This document shows, piece by piece, positions 1 to 5,793 of a stretch of DNA of 6,122 nucleotides. Position 1 is the first letter of the stretch, and every line of letters starts with the position of its first letter. The position numbers and the translations under genes are program-made. The stretch comes from Deltaproteobacteria bacterium. Lineage in GTDB: Bacteria; Desulfobacterota; Desulfobacteria; Desulfobacterales; ETH-SRB1. The notes under the pieces were generated by a model. That model was not told where the DNA came from. It saw only the letters and a program-made list of their open reading frames with translations, and ran no database searches. The stretch covers positions 1-6,122 of the forward strand of contig DAOUSD010000120.1 in the NCBI GenBank assembly GCA_030627405.1, read 5' to 3'.

Positions 1-843
1 TGCGCCTGCTGCAGCAAGTGCATCAATATTCTCAGGATAGTAAAACTGAAAAGCTGAATCTTTAATTATGCCTATCCTTACTGATTTCGGATTTCGGATT
101 TCGGATTTCGGATGCGTGATTGCTGATGGCCGTTGAAAAGAAACATCGCAAGCAATTGAGATTAATGCGTCAAGATCAATATAGCTTTTAGCCATGTTAA
201 GGGCAGCATTTATTGAATCATTTGCCCATTCATGTTCAGGTGTTGGGATAAGCCCCATATGTCTTTCAGGAAAACTTTGTTTTTTAAGCTTGGGAACAGC
301 GCCCAGAACCGGTATCCCGCAGTAATTTTCAATACTTTTGCGAACAATATTTTCATGCCTTGGTCCGGCAACTCGGTTTAATATAATACCTTTGATTTTT
401 ACAGTCGGATCGAATTTGATGCATCCCAATACAACTGCCGCCATGGTTCGTGTGCTCTTTGTGCAATCCAGACACAGAATTACAGGCAGATTGAGAAGTT
501 TTGCAAGCTCAGCAGTGCTTGTACTTCCCTCTGTATCAAGACCATCGTAAAGTCCGCGATTTCCTTCTATTACCGCAATATCGCTTTTTAATGTATGGGT
601 ATAAAATGAATTGAGGATTTGCTTTTTTTCTATGAGGAAGTTGTCAAGATTATAGCATGGCCGGCCAGCCGCCATGGCAAGCCAGCCGGCATCTATATAA
701 TCCGGACCTTTTTTAAAAGGAGCAACATTTTTTTTAAAGGATTTTAATGCAGCAATTATGCCTATAGACAGTATAGTTTTCCCTGATCCGCCTCGCAGAG
801 CTGCAATAACAATTCCGGGGAAACCTTTACCGTCTTGCTGCAT
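1..843 (-). CDS. cbiA: CbiA/DsrN-family glutamine amidotransferase (probable siroheme amidase), 3' end cut by window edge
   Basis: Reading down from the ATG at 843, the frame stays open for 281 codons to base 1, so the C-terminus is outside the window. The N-terminal P-loop domain shows ALRGGSGKT (Walker A, residues 15-23), PFKKGPDYIDAGW (42-54), VIEGNRGLYDG (91-101) and ERHMGL (193-198), all typical of cobyrinic acid a,c-diamide synthases. The GATase1 domain begins at about residue 255 (VRIGIIKDSAFQFYYPEN). Its catalytic Cys should lie beyond base 1. The family uses ATP and glutamine to amidate tetrapyrrole carboxylates in the cytoplasm. Homologues inside dsr operons (DsrN of Allochromatium) are proposed to amidate siroheme, which fits this position better than cobalamin synthesis. 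The start lies 12 bases after the dsrD stop with only a weak Shine-Dalgarno, so translation may be coupled to dsrD. Residues 244-254 are encoded by a 7-base tandem repeat. Family is certain; the substrate is inferred. Confidence 0.93.
   Translation of the reverse strand, partial: MQQDGKGFPGIVIAALRGGSGKTILSIGIIAALKSFKKNVAPFKKGPDYIDAGWLAMAAGRPCYNLDNFLIEKKQILNSFYTHTLKSDIAVIEGNRGLYDGLDTEGSTSTAELAKLLNLPVILCLDCTKSTRTMAAVVLGCIKFDPTVKIKGIILNRVAGPRHENIVRKSIENYCGIPVLGAVPKLKKQSFPERHMGLIPTPEHEWANDSINAALNMAKSYIDLDALISIACDVSFQRPSAITHPKSEIRNPKSVRIGIIKDSAFQFYYPENIDALAAAGA
83..113. repeat. 7-base tandem repeat (GATTTCG, four copies plus GAT) inside cbiA
   Basis: Four perfect head-to-tail copies of GATTTCG, followed by GAT, lie inside the cbiA reading frame. 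On the coding strand they give residues 244-254 (HPKSEIRNPKS), exactly between the P-loop domain and the GATase1 domain, where a flexible linker is expected. Because the unit is not a multiple of three, each copy is read in a different frame, and gain or loss of one copy would shift the frame. Confidence 0.95.
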
Positions 844-855
844 TAAATTATAATC

Positions 856-1107
856 TTATTCATCTTCGGTGGCAGCCTGTTTGCCAACGCCCTTGAGCCC
901 GATTAAAGTTGTGCTTCCGCTGGACCAGTATTCAAGAATTTCTTCCCCAACCATTTTGTTTACAAGATTCTTAACAGCTCTGACTTTTTCATCGGGAAAC
1001 ATTTTGTAGAAATCCTTAAGATAAAATTTTGATTTCCCCTTTTTTTTCTTAAGAGTTTCTACAATAGTATCTTTTGCTGTTTGTTCGTCTATTGTTAGAT
1101 CTGCCAT
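856..1107 (-). CDS. dsrD: DsrD, small winged-helix partner of dissimilatory sulfite reductase
   Basis: This 83-residue protein has the size and sequence of DsrD (about 78 residues in Desulfovibrio), including the Lys-rich KKKKGKSKFYLKDFY segment (residues 20-34) and VRAVKNLVNKMVGEEILEYW (42-61). The fold in the family is a winged helix, once thought to bind DNA. Later work reports that DsrD acts on DsrAB and increases sulfite reduction. The C-terminal tail GKQAATEDE is polar and probably disordered. The ATG at 1107 has a good Shine-Dalgarno, GAGG at 1115-1118, with a 7-base spacer. The gene follows dsrB by 71 bases that contain a strong hairpin, and it precedes cbiA by 12 bases. DsrD marks reductive-type dsr operons of sulfate and sulfite reducers. 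Confidence 0.96.
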   Translation of the reverse strand: MADLTIDEQTAKDTIVETLKKKKGKSKFYLKDFYKMFPDEKVRAVKNLVNKMVGEEILEYWSSGSTTLIGLKGVGKQAATEDE

Positions 1108-1134
1108 TATTATGCCTCATAAAATTATTTAATG

Positions 1135-1163
1135 CCGGAGGCAAACCTGACGTTTGCCTCCGG
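1135..1163 (-). terminator. 12-bp perfect hairpin between dsrB and dsrD (partial terminator, attenuator or mRNA stabiliser)
   Basis: CCGGAGGCAAAC (1135-1146) pairs perfectly with 1152-1163 around a 5-base loop. In the minus-strand transcript it lies 15 bases after the dsrB stop and is followed by CATTAAATAATTTT, which is U-rich but not a clean U tract. It is therefore more likely a partial terminator, or a 3' stabiliser of dsrAB mRNA, than a full stop, since dsrD and cbiA continue on the same strand without an evident new promoter. The structure is seen directly; the role is inferred. Confidence 0.6.
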
Positions 1164-1178
1164 TTAATTAATTAACTA

Positions 1179-2324
1179 TTAGAACTTGAATTGAGTTGAC
1201 TGACGCCATGTATAATATGCGGCATCACGGAAATCATCAATGAGATGATGTGTGAATTCAAGCTCACATTTATCAAAGAATCTTTCCCAGCCAATTCTTT
1301 CCGCCCAATCACCCATACGCTCGTACTTATTGGCATCATTTGAATAAGCATCAACCATTCTCTTGATTGTTTCAGTCATGGTTGGCCAGCGAGGCTGTTC
1401 ATTTGGAATAAATGCCACAACAACCTTTGAGAACTTCGGCATGGAGATCCTGTTGGAAATCTTGCCGCCTGCCATGAGAACGATTCCATCGCCTTCTGTG
1501 TCTGCAAGAGGCATTGATGGACACATTGTGTAACAGTTTCCGCAGTACATACATCTTTCCGGGTTAACTGAAACACTTTTTAGCGTTTTTCCTTCAAACT
1601 CAACTTTAGCCGGCTTGATTGCTGCGGTAGGACATGCAGCTACAGCCAGAGGAAGCTCGCACATTTTGTCAATATATTCAGTGTCAATCATTGGCGGTTT
1701 GCGGTGATAACCGAGAATTGCTATATCTGAGCAGTGAACGGCACCGCACATGTTAAGGCAGCATGCCATGGAAACGCGCAACTTGGCAGGCAGCTTCATG
1801 TCGGTAAACTGGTCAAAAAGAACATCCATGGTTGCTTTTACTGTGCCTGATGCATCAGTTGCCGGCGTATGGCAGTGAATCCACCCCTGGGTATGCACGA
1901 TGTTGGTAATGCCGGCGCCGGTACCTCCAATGGGGAACTTTTGACTTCCACCGTTAAATTTTCTGCTGGCAAGATCTTGTTTTAAAGGCTCAACTTTTTC
2001 TTTGCTGTCCACCATGAATTCAATGTTATTTCTGGTGGTGAACCTCAGGAATCCTTCGCAGTGTTTATCAGCTATTGCGCACATTTCACGGACATGTGTT
2101 ACGCTCATGAAACGACAACCACCTACTCTTATTGTATAAACTTCGTCACCTGTTTCTGAAACATGTACCAGAATGCCTGGTTCCAATATTTCATGATACA
2201 GCCATTTACCCTTATTTGCCTTAATAACCGGAGGGTAAAATTGATCAAACTTTTGTGGACCGATGTCGGTTATTCTGTCTTCCATCGGTTTTTTAGGATT
2301 ATAGCCTGATGATATAAATGCCAT
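1179..2324 (-). CDS. dsrB: Dissimilatory sulfite reductase beta subunit DsrB
   Basis: DsrB, 381 residues, the usual length. With DsrA it forms the cytoplasmic A2B2 enzyme that reduces sulfite in sulfate respiration, passing a trisulfide intermediate to DsrC. Cys151, Cys188/Cys189 and Cys193 (within HCHTP and ACCLNMC) occupy the positions that hold the siroheme-linked [4Fe-4S] cluster in the Desulfovibrio enzyme. The inserted ferredoxin domain carries Cys231 (AACPTAA) and Cys258, 261, 264 and 268 (CMYCGNCYTMCP). The segment TRNNIEFMVD (97-106) and the HCSDIAILG stretch (197-205) are typical. The ATG at 2324 is preceded by a very strong Shine-Dalgarno, GGAGG at 2331-2335, with a 6-base spacer in the 14-base gap after dsrA. 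The N-terminus MAFISSGYNP matches the family. No key residue is missing. Confidence 0.98.
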   Translation of the reverse strand: MAFISSGYNPKKPMEDRITDIGPQKFDQFYPPVIKANKGKWLYHEILEPGILVHVSETGDEVYTIRVGGCRFMSVTHVREMCAIADKHCEGFLRFTTRNNIEFMVDSKEKVEPLKQDLASRKFNGGSQKFPIGGTGAGITNIVHTQGWIHCHTPATDASGTVKATMDVLFDQFTDMKLPAKLRVSMACCLNMCGAVHCSDIAILGYHRKPPMIDTEYIDKMCELPLAVAACPTAAIKPAKVEFEGKTLKSVSVNPERCMYCGNCYTMCPSMPLADTEGDGIVLMAGGKISNRISMPKFSKVVVAFIPNEQPRWPTMTETIKRMVDAYSNDANKYERMGDWAERIGWERFFDKCELEFTHHLIDDFRDAAYYTWRQSTQFKF

Positions 2325-2338
2325 GGTATTCCTCCCCC

Positions 2339-3655
2339 CTATCTCTGGTGATATTTTCTAAATTCTTTGATATCTCGTGTCCATCCACCTGGAACTTCAT
2401 CTTCTTTCCAGAATACATACGGGTTAGAACGAGGCTCTTGAACATGCTGCGCCATTGCTTTGATGCCTGTTACTCTAAGCAGCTTCTGGAAACTCTGACG
2501 CCTGATTAATTCGCCAAGACGCTCGCGGTTCTTGCCTTCTTCCATCCACCATTCCCAGATTGGTTCAATTACATTCTCTTTGATCTCATCGTAAGGTTCT
2601 TCAATCTTGATAAAAGGAACAAGCATAGTGCCCATCTGTGCACCATCAAGAATCGGTGCTTTGGCACCGGCACATATAGTTGCGCCTCTATCATTGCCTA
2701 TCCTGAGGGCTCTCGGCATTACGTTAATACAGTGCATACATCTGGTGCATTCCTTGGTATTTATCTCAAGTTTTCCACCTTCATATCGCATGCAGTCTGT
2801 TGGACATATATTGATAACTTCTTTCTGGATATCAAACGGACCCCAGTCGCGGCCGGCATGAGCTCCTGCGTTTGGAGGAATTTCACCGCCGACATAAGCC
2901 TTTACCGCTTCCTGGTCAATACGTATATCATCACGCCATGTTCCGATAAAGGACAGGTCTGAACGCGCAATAGATGCAACACAGCAGTTGGGGCATCCGT
3001 CAAATTTGAATTTAAACTTATAGGGAAAAGCAGGACGATGAAGCTCATCCTGATATTCATTGGTCATGTAATGGCACATCGCCTGTGTATCAAAGCAGGC
3101 AAATTCACAGCGTGAAGTTCCAAGACAGCAGGAAGGAGTTCTCAGGTTTGAACCGGAACCGCCAAGGTCTGTGTTCATTTTGTGGGTAATGTCATAGAAG
3201 ACTTCTTCCAACTGAGGTGTTGTTGTACCGAGAAGAACGATATCGCCGGTAGCGCCATGAAAGTTGGTCAAACCGCTTCCGCGCAATTCCCAGATATCCA
3301 TAAGATCTTTCAGAAATTTTGTTGAGTAGTATTTGCCTGAAGGCTGGTTTACGCGCATTGTATGGAAAGCAGCAACGCCAGGGAACGTCTCCGGCTGATC
3401 ACAGTATCTTCCGATAACGCCACCGCCGTAGCCGAATACACCGACTATTCCGCCGTGTTTCCAGTGAGTTCTTCCATGTTTGTATGAAAGCTCAAGCACT
3501 CCCAGAAGATCGTCACAGACACTCTGGGGTGTCTGGTAGTCTATACCATTTTCATTTTTTTCCCTTGATTCGGCCTCCTGCTTTAAATCGGATACAAAGC
3601 TTGGCCACGGACCAGACTCTAGCTGATCAATCATAGGAGTTTCGTGTTTTGCCAT
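2339..3655 (-). CDS. dsrA: Dissimilatory sulfite reductase alpha subunit DsrA
   Basis: DsrA, 438 residues, full length, first gene of the dsr operon. Cys177, Cys183, Cys221 and Cys225 (in SCCLGTSRC and GCPNCC) fall at the same numbers as the siroheme-[4Fe-4S] cluster ligands known in Desulfovibrio vulgaris. The ferredoxin domain has Cys284, Cys288, Cys303, Cys306 and Cys309 (ICPTDC, CTRCMHC). The conserved RTHWKHGG (62-69), used for the classical dsrAB PCR primer, and the N-terminus MAKHETPMIDQLESGPWPSF are present. In the D. vulgaris structure the catalytic siroheme belongs to DsrB and the DsrA site is considered inactive. That distinction cannot be judged here. The ATG at 3655 has GGAGG at 3663-3667 with a 7-base spacer. 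Upstream are about 500 bases of AT-rich DNA with promoter-like sequences and a candidate leader ORF. Confidence 0.98.
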   Translation of the reverse strand: MAKHETPMIDQLESGPWPSFVSDLKQEAESREKNENGIDYQTPQSVCDDLLGVLELSYKHGRTHWKHGGIVGVFGYGGGVIGRYCDQPETFPGVAAFHTMRVNQPSGKYYSTKFLKDLMDIWELRGSGLTNFHGATGDIVLLGTTTPQLEEVFYDITHKMNTDLGGSGSNLRTPSCCLGTSRCEFACFDTQAMCHYMTNEYQDELHRPAFPYKFKFKFDGCPNCCVASIARSDLSFIGTWRDDIRIDQEAVKAYVGGEIPPNAGAHAGRDWGPFDIQKEVINICPTDCMRYEGGKLEINTKECTRCMHCINVMPRALRIGNDRGATICAGAKAPILDGAQMGTMLVPFIKIEEPYDEIKENVIEPIWEWWMEEGKNRERLGELIRRQSFQKLLRVTGIKAMAQHVQEPRSNPYVFWKEDEVPGGWTRDIKEFRKYHQR

Positions 3656-3671
3656 AGTCTTACCTCCATTA

Positions 3672-3734
3672 TTATTTATAATAATTAACCATTCTGACTA
3701 TATAATAATTACTTTCCCATACGGGGACAATCAA
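3672..3734 (-). CDS. Candidate 20-residue leader peptide upstream of dsrA
   Basis: A TTG codon at 3734 lies 5 bases after GGAGG within AGGAGGTGA, a perfect match to the 16S anti-Shine-Dalgarno. It opens 20 codons ending in TAA, 16 bases before the dsrA ATG. The peptide would be MIVPVWESNYYIVRMVNYYK, with Asn-Tyr-Tyr twice because an 11-base direct repeat (3677-3687 and 3701-3711) lies inside it in the same frame. It resembles no family I know. It could be a leader peptide coupling translation into dsrA, or the ribosome site could be a standby or decoy site with no peptide made. No ATG start is available near the ribosome site, and TTG is an inferior start. The support is the strength and spacing of the ribosome site only. 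Confidence 0.3.
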   Translation of the reverse strand: MIVPVWESNYYIVRMVNYYK

Positions 3735-3736
3735 GG

Positions 3737-3745
3737 TCACCTCCT
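3737..3745 (-). promoter_or_regulatory. Perfect 9-base Shine-Dalgarno (AGGAGGTGA) in the dsrA leader
   Basis: The coding-strand sequence AGGAGGTGA is fully complementary to the usual 3' end of 16S rRNA and is stronger than the sites of dsrA, dsrB or dsrD. It lies about 80 bases upstream of dsrA, which has its own GGAGG, so it does not serve the dsrA start directly. It sits 5 bases from a TTG that opens a 20-codon frame. Confidence 0.55.
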
Positions 3746-3790
3746 CTCAATTTGCTTTTCAATTTGAAACTCAAACACTCGATACCATAG

Positions 3791-3819
3791 ATTTGATTGA
3801 TATTTCATTGATTTCATTG
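3791..3819. repeat. Near-tandem 9-base direct repeats in the dsrA upstream region
   Basis: ATTTCATTG occurs twice back to back (3802-3810 and 3811-3819), preceded by the one-mismatch copy ATTTGATTG at 3791-3799 with two bases between. On the transcribed strand the unit reads CAATGAAAT. The block lies between the promoter candidate and dsrA. It could be a regulator-binding cluster or simple AT-rich duplication; no known operator matches it. Confidence 0.5.
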
Positions 3820-3886
3820 ATTTTTTTAAGGCTAAATTATATAAGTTTATATTATATATAGATAAATAACCCCATTTAAGTTTATT

Positions 3887-3915
3887 TACATATAATCAAT
3901 CTTGTGCTTTGTCAA
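3887..3915 (-). promoter_or_regulatory. Candidate sigma-70-type promoter for the dsr operon
   Basis: Reading the minus strand, a perfect TTGACA (3915 to 3910) is followed after 17 bases by TATGTA (3892 to 3887). A 15-base spacing would instead use TATATG. Transcription would begin near 3880, giving a leader of roughly 225 bases that includes the strong ribosome site at 3737-3745. The -10 match is poor, and several chance TATAAT-like words occur in this AT-rich region (for example at 3851-3856), so the exact promoter is uncertain. Confidence 0.35.
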
Positions 3916-4043
3916 CAAAAAAGGAATATAAGATCTATGTCGGATAATTTATATAGTTCGAAAATATGTTACAGGCTTTTTACGAAGCCATCACACTTTA
4001 TATTGGGTTTTTAATTTTTATAACATCTTTATATTGTGTAGCT

Positions 4044-4083
4044 GTATGCAAATAATTTTTAAATAAAAAAATCATTTGCATAC
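4044..4083. repeat. 40-base inverted repeat upstream of dsrA (operator or ycaO 3' hairpin)
   Basis: GTATGCAAAT (4044-4053) and ATTTGCATAC (4074-4083) are perfect 10-base inverted arms. After one mismatch the pairing continues for six A-T pairs, leaving a 6-base loop. It lies about 70 bases after the end of the YcaO C-terminal frame and about 390 bases upstream of dsrA. No U tract directly follows on the minus strand, so a standard intrinsic terminator is not shown. A transcript-end hairpin or a protein-binding palindrome are both possible. Confidence 0.5.
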
Positions 4084-4153
4084 GGAATTTAAGCTATTTT
4101 TTTAATAAAAATATAGTAATCTCAACAGGATAAAGGATGAATTAAATGGCGGG

Positions 4154-4528
4154 TTATTTTATTGAATTATAAAGTAGATCAACATGATTTTTTAAATTTT
4201 GTCTTATTACAGAAAGTTCAGGAGCCATTGGACTATATGTATTAACTATGGAATTAGATAGTTCCAGAAAATCTGTTTTTGAAAAGCATGAAATATAATT
4301 TATGAAATTAGCTGCAGGGGTATCAGGAATTAAATTATTGGAAGATGTTTGGGACAGACCCTTTAAAAAGCCTTTTAGCGTTCCCTCAACGGGGATGCAA
4401 TCTATCGCGGCATGCAGTTCTTTCTCAGCTTCATTGTATTTTTTCAGACCCATCAGGCCTGCTGCAATGCCAACGGCTGCTATACAAAAAAACTCTGCAT
4501 TATTTTCCTGAATCTTGATCCACGCCAT
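4154..4528 (-). CDS. TPR-like C-terminal part of the YcaO protein in the -1 frame (frameshifted, or overlapping small ORF)
   Basis: A 124-residue frame that overlaps the end of the YcaO frame by 49 bases and runs in the -1 frame relative to it. It contains GLKKYNEAEKELHAAID, which fits a tetratricopeptide helix pair, then a helical, Leu-rich tail. The ATG at 4528 has no Shine-Dalgarno, and the frame is already open upstream of it back to a TGA within the ycaO coding region, so it does not look like an independently started gene. Joining the frames at the T7 run (4486-4492) gives a single protein of about 546 residues, close to the roughly 586 residues of E. coli YcaO, which also has a TPR-like C-terminal domain. 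It is best read as the YcaO C-terminus separated by an indel, a sequencing error or ribosomal slippage. Its exact biological state is undecided. Confidence 0.6.
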   Translation of the reverse strand: MAWIKIQENNAEFFCIAAVGIAAGLMGLKKYNEAEKELHAAIDCIPVEGTLKGFLKGLSQTSSNNLIPDTPAANFINYISCFSKTDFLELSNSIVNTYSPMAPELSVIRQNLKNHVDLLYNSIK

Positions 4529-5793
4529 GTAGCGGACGGTCTTGTCGTTTCAGATACAAGAATATCTTGACTCAAGAAAGGTAAAAAGTCAGAAATCCGT
4601 GGAATAATTACTCTTATTACTGGAAAGTCCAATACAGGATGGGTGTGGTCGAGTATTATACAATCGGTATTTAACAGTTTACATATTCTCTTGATTTCCT
4701 CAATCTCGCCAAAAATATCCTTGATTTTACCGTTCCTGTAAGCGCCAACTTCGCCTTGCTCAAGGAATGAGATATCTTTTGGAGAAATACCACATTTCAT
4801 TAACAGGTAATAATTGTTGACACGAGATCGATGGACAAGTGGTTTATCCAACTGTGGACGGGGGGCCAATAGAGTTTCACGGCCTTGCATGCTTTCCGTA
4901 AAACACCTTGTTAGACCTTCGTCCTGATTGAAAGACGCGCCTGGTATCAGTATTCTATGTTCCATACGATCAGGAGGCAAATTATGGTTGATGAACAGGA
5001 CGCCTATGCAGGGCAACAGTCCATCAAGAGAAAAATCCTTGATCATTACATCAACATTCTTTCCCTGATAGAATTTAATCATATCCTTTATGACGGCATT
5101 GTCCACAGAATCCAAATCAATTGATGGAACAGTTTTTTCAGGTTTAATTATTTCTATTTGGACATGACGTTCAAATATTTCACATAAAGCCTGGATCATC
5201 GCCTCTTCGATGGTATTGCCTGCCGCCATCCCGTTAGACGCGTGAATATATGCAACAAAGTTTGCCGGAATTTTTACTGTCTCTTCATGAACTATTGAAA
5301 AACCGTCAACCCAATGTTTGGCCATGTGGCTGTTTTTGATATGCTCAATGTCCTTATCTGTCAACTGACTTTCGTTTGCCAACAGGTCTTCTATTCTTAG
5401 AACGTTTTCTTCCAAATCATCCTGGTGGGCATATACATATCCCTTCATCCATTCAAAGTTAAGGAACCTATTGGTTTCCTTATTGTAAAGGGCCGGGACG
5501 TTAAACCTTACGCGTTCTTCAAAGACCGGATAGAACAGCCCCGCGCTGAAACGTTCAGCCAGTTCAGCGTACGCACTGGCCTCCGCAAGCTCCGGTGTAA
5601 TGCCTTTTCCATTACAGACTATCCTTATTGAATCAATCCATATCTGTCCCCAATAGATGTTGTCCGAGACGCTAAAGGCAGAGTATTCAACATCAAGATT
5701 CAATTTTCGCAACCCGTCCTTTATTCTGCCAATCGTGTTGGACGGAAGATCACACTTGCCATATTTGTTTCTGATGCAATTCTGAAATTCCAT
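4480..5793 (-). CDS. YcaO-domain protein (ATP-dependent amide-backbone activating enzyme)
   Basis: From the ATG at 5793 this frame gives 437 residues with the three ATP-binding signatures of YcaO proteins: GKGITPELAEASAYAELAER (62-81), TIEEAMIQALCEIFERH (194-210) and LTRCFTESMQGR (294-305), followed by FPVIRVIIPRISD (390-402). YcaO enzymes phosphorylate a peptide amide oxygen, enabling azoline, thioamide or amidine formation. E. coli YcaO is instead linked to RimO-dependent methylthiolation of ribosomal protein S12. The C-terminal proline-rich PxPxP signature of azoline-forming members is absent, and no precursor peptide, TfuA or E1-like partner is adjacent. A GGAG at 5805-5808 lies 11 bases before the ATG. 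The frame could extend to an ATG at 5886, but that start lies within an inverted repeat and has no usable ribosome site. The frame ends at TAG just after seven T, and a TPR-like continuation follows in the -1 frame. The domain is certain; the substrate is unknown. Confidence 0.88.
   Translation of the reverse strand: MEFQNCIRNKYGKCDLPSNTIGRIKDGLRKLNLDVEYSAFSVSDNIYWGQIWIDSIRIVCNGKGITPELAEASAYAELAERFSAGLFYPVFEERVRFNVPALYNKETNRFLNFEWMKGYVYAHQDDLEENVLRIEDLLANESQLTDKDIEHIKNSHMAKHWVDGFSIVHEETVKIPANFVAYIHASNGMAAGNTIEEAMIQALCEIFERHVQIEIIKPEKTVPSIDLDSVDNAVIKDMIKFYQGKNVDVMIKDFSLDGLLPCIGVLFINHNLPPDRMEHRILIPGASFNQDEGLTRCFTESMQGRETLLAPRPQLDKPLVHRSRVNNYYLLMKCGISPKDISFLEQGEVGAYRNGKIKDIFGEIEEIKRICKLLNTDCIILDHTHPVLDFPVIRVIIPRISDFLPFLSQDILVSETTRPSATWRGSRFRKIMQSFFV
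4486..4492 (-). other. T7 run, T TTT TTT in the ycaO frame, at the frame break
   Basis: On the coding strand the ycaO frame reads AGT TTT TTT GTA TAG, which is a slippery heptamer of the X XXY YYZ type in the correct phase, two codons before the stop. A -1 slip here joins ...MQSFF to CIAAVGIAAGLMG..., the TPR-like continuation. No clear stimulatory hairpin was seen downstream by eye. A simple one-base indel or read error in the homopolymer explains the data equally well. Confidence 0.6.

Larger units (their letters stand above)
3656..4153 (-). other. AT-rich intergenic region between the YcaO locus and dsrA (dsr leader and promoter region)
   Basis: About 500 bases without a long gene and much richer in A and T than the flanking genes. 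It should hold both the end of the ycaO transcript and the promoter and leader of the dsr operon. Listed separately are a 20-codon leader ORF with its ribosome site, 9-base direct repeats, a TTGACA promoter candidate and a 40-base inverted repeat. No GC-rich hairpin with a U tract follows the YcaO reading frame, so its terminator is not obvious. No tRNA-like or recognised riboswitch structure was seen. Confidence 0.8.

Noticed and set aside
338..550. Plus-strand open frame of 70 codons
   Set aside because: Lies opposite the conserved cbiA coding frame, has no recognisable domain, and is explained as an antisense shadow.
1172..1576. Short minus-strand frames overlapping dsrB in another frame
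   Set aside because: Out-of-frame readings of dsrB, for example of its ferredoxin-like region; no ribosome site and no domain.
2318..2962. Plus-strand open frames opposite dsrA
   Set aside because: Antisense to strongly conserved dsrA coding sequence, with no family resemblance.
3903..3919. Rex-like palindrome TTGTGCTTTGTCAACAA overlapping the -35 candidate
   Set aside because: Only four base pairs of each arm are symmetric and the spacing is one base short of the TTGTGAA-N4-TTCACAA type, so it is no better than chance in AT-rich DNA.
4094..4116. AT-only palindrome CTATTTTTTTAATAAAAATATAG as a ycaO terminator
   Set aside because: The stem has almost no G-C pairs and the pairing is imperfect, so it would be too weak to call a terminator.
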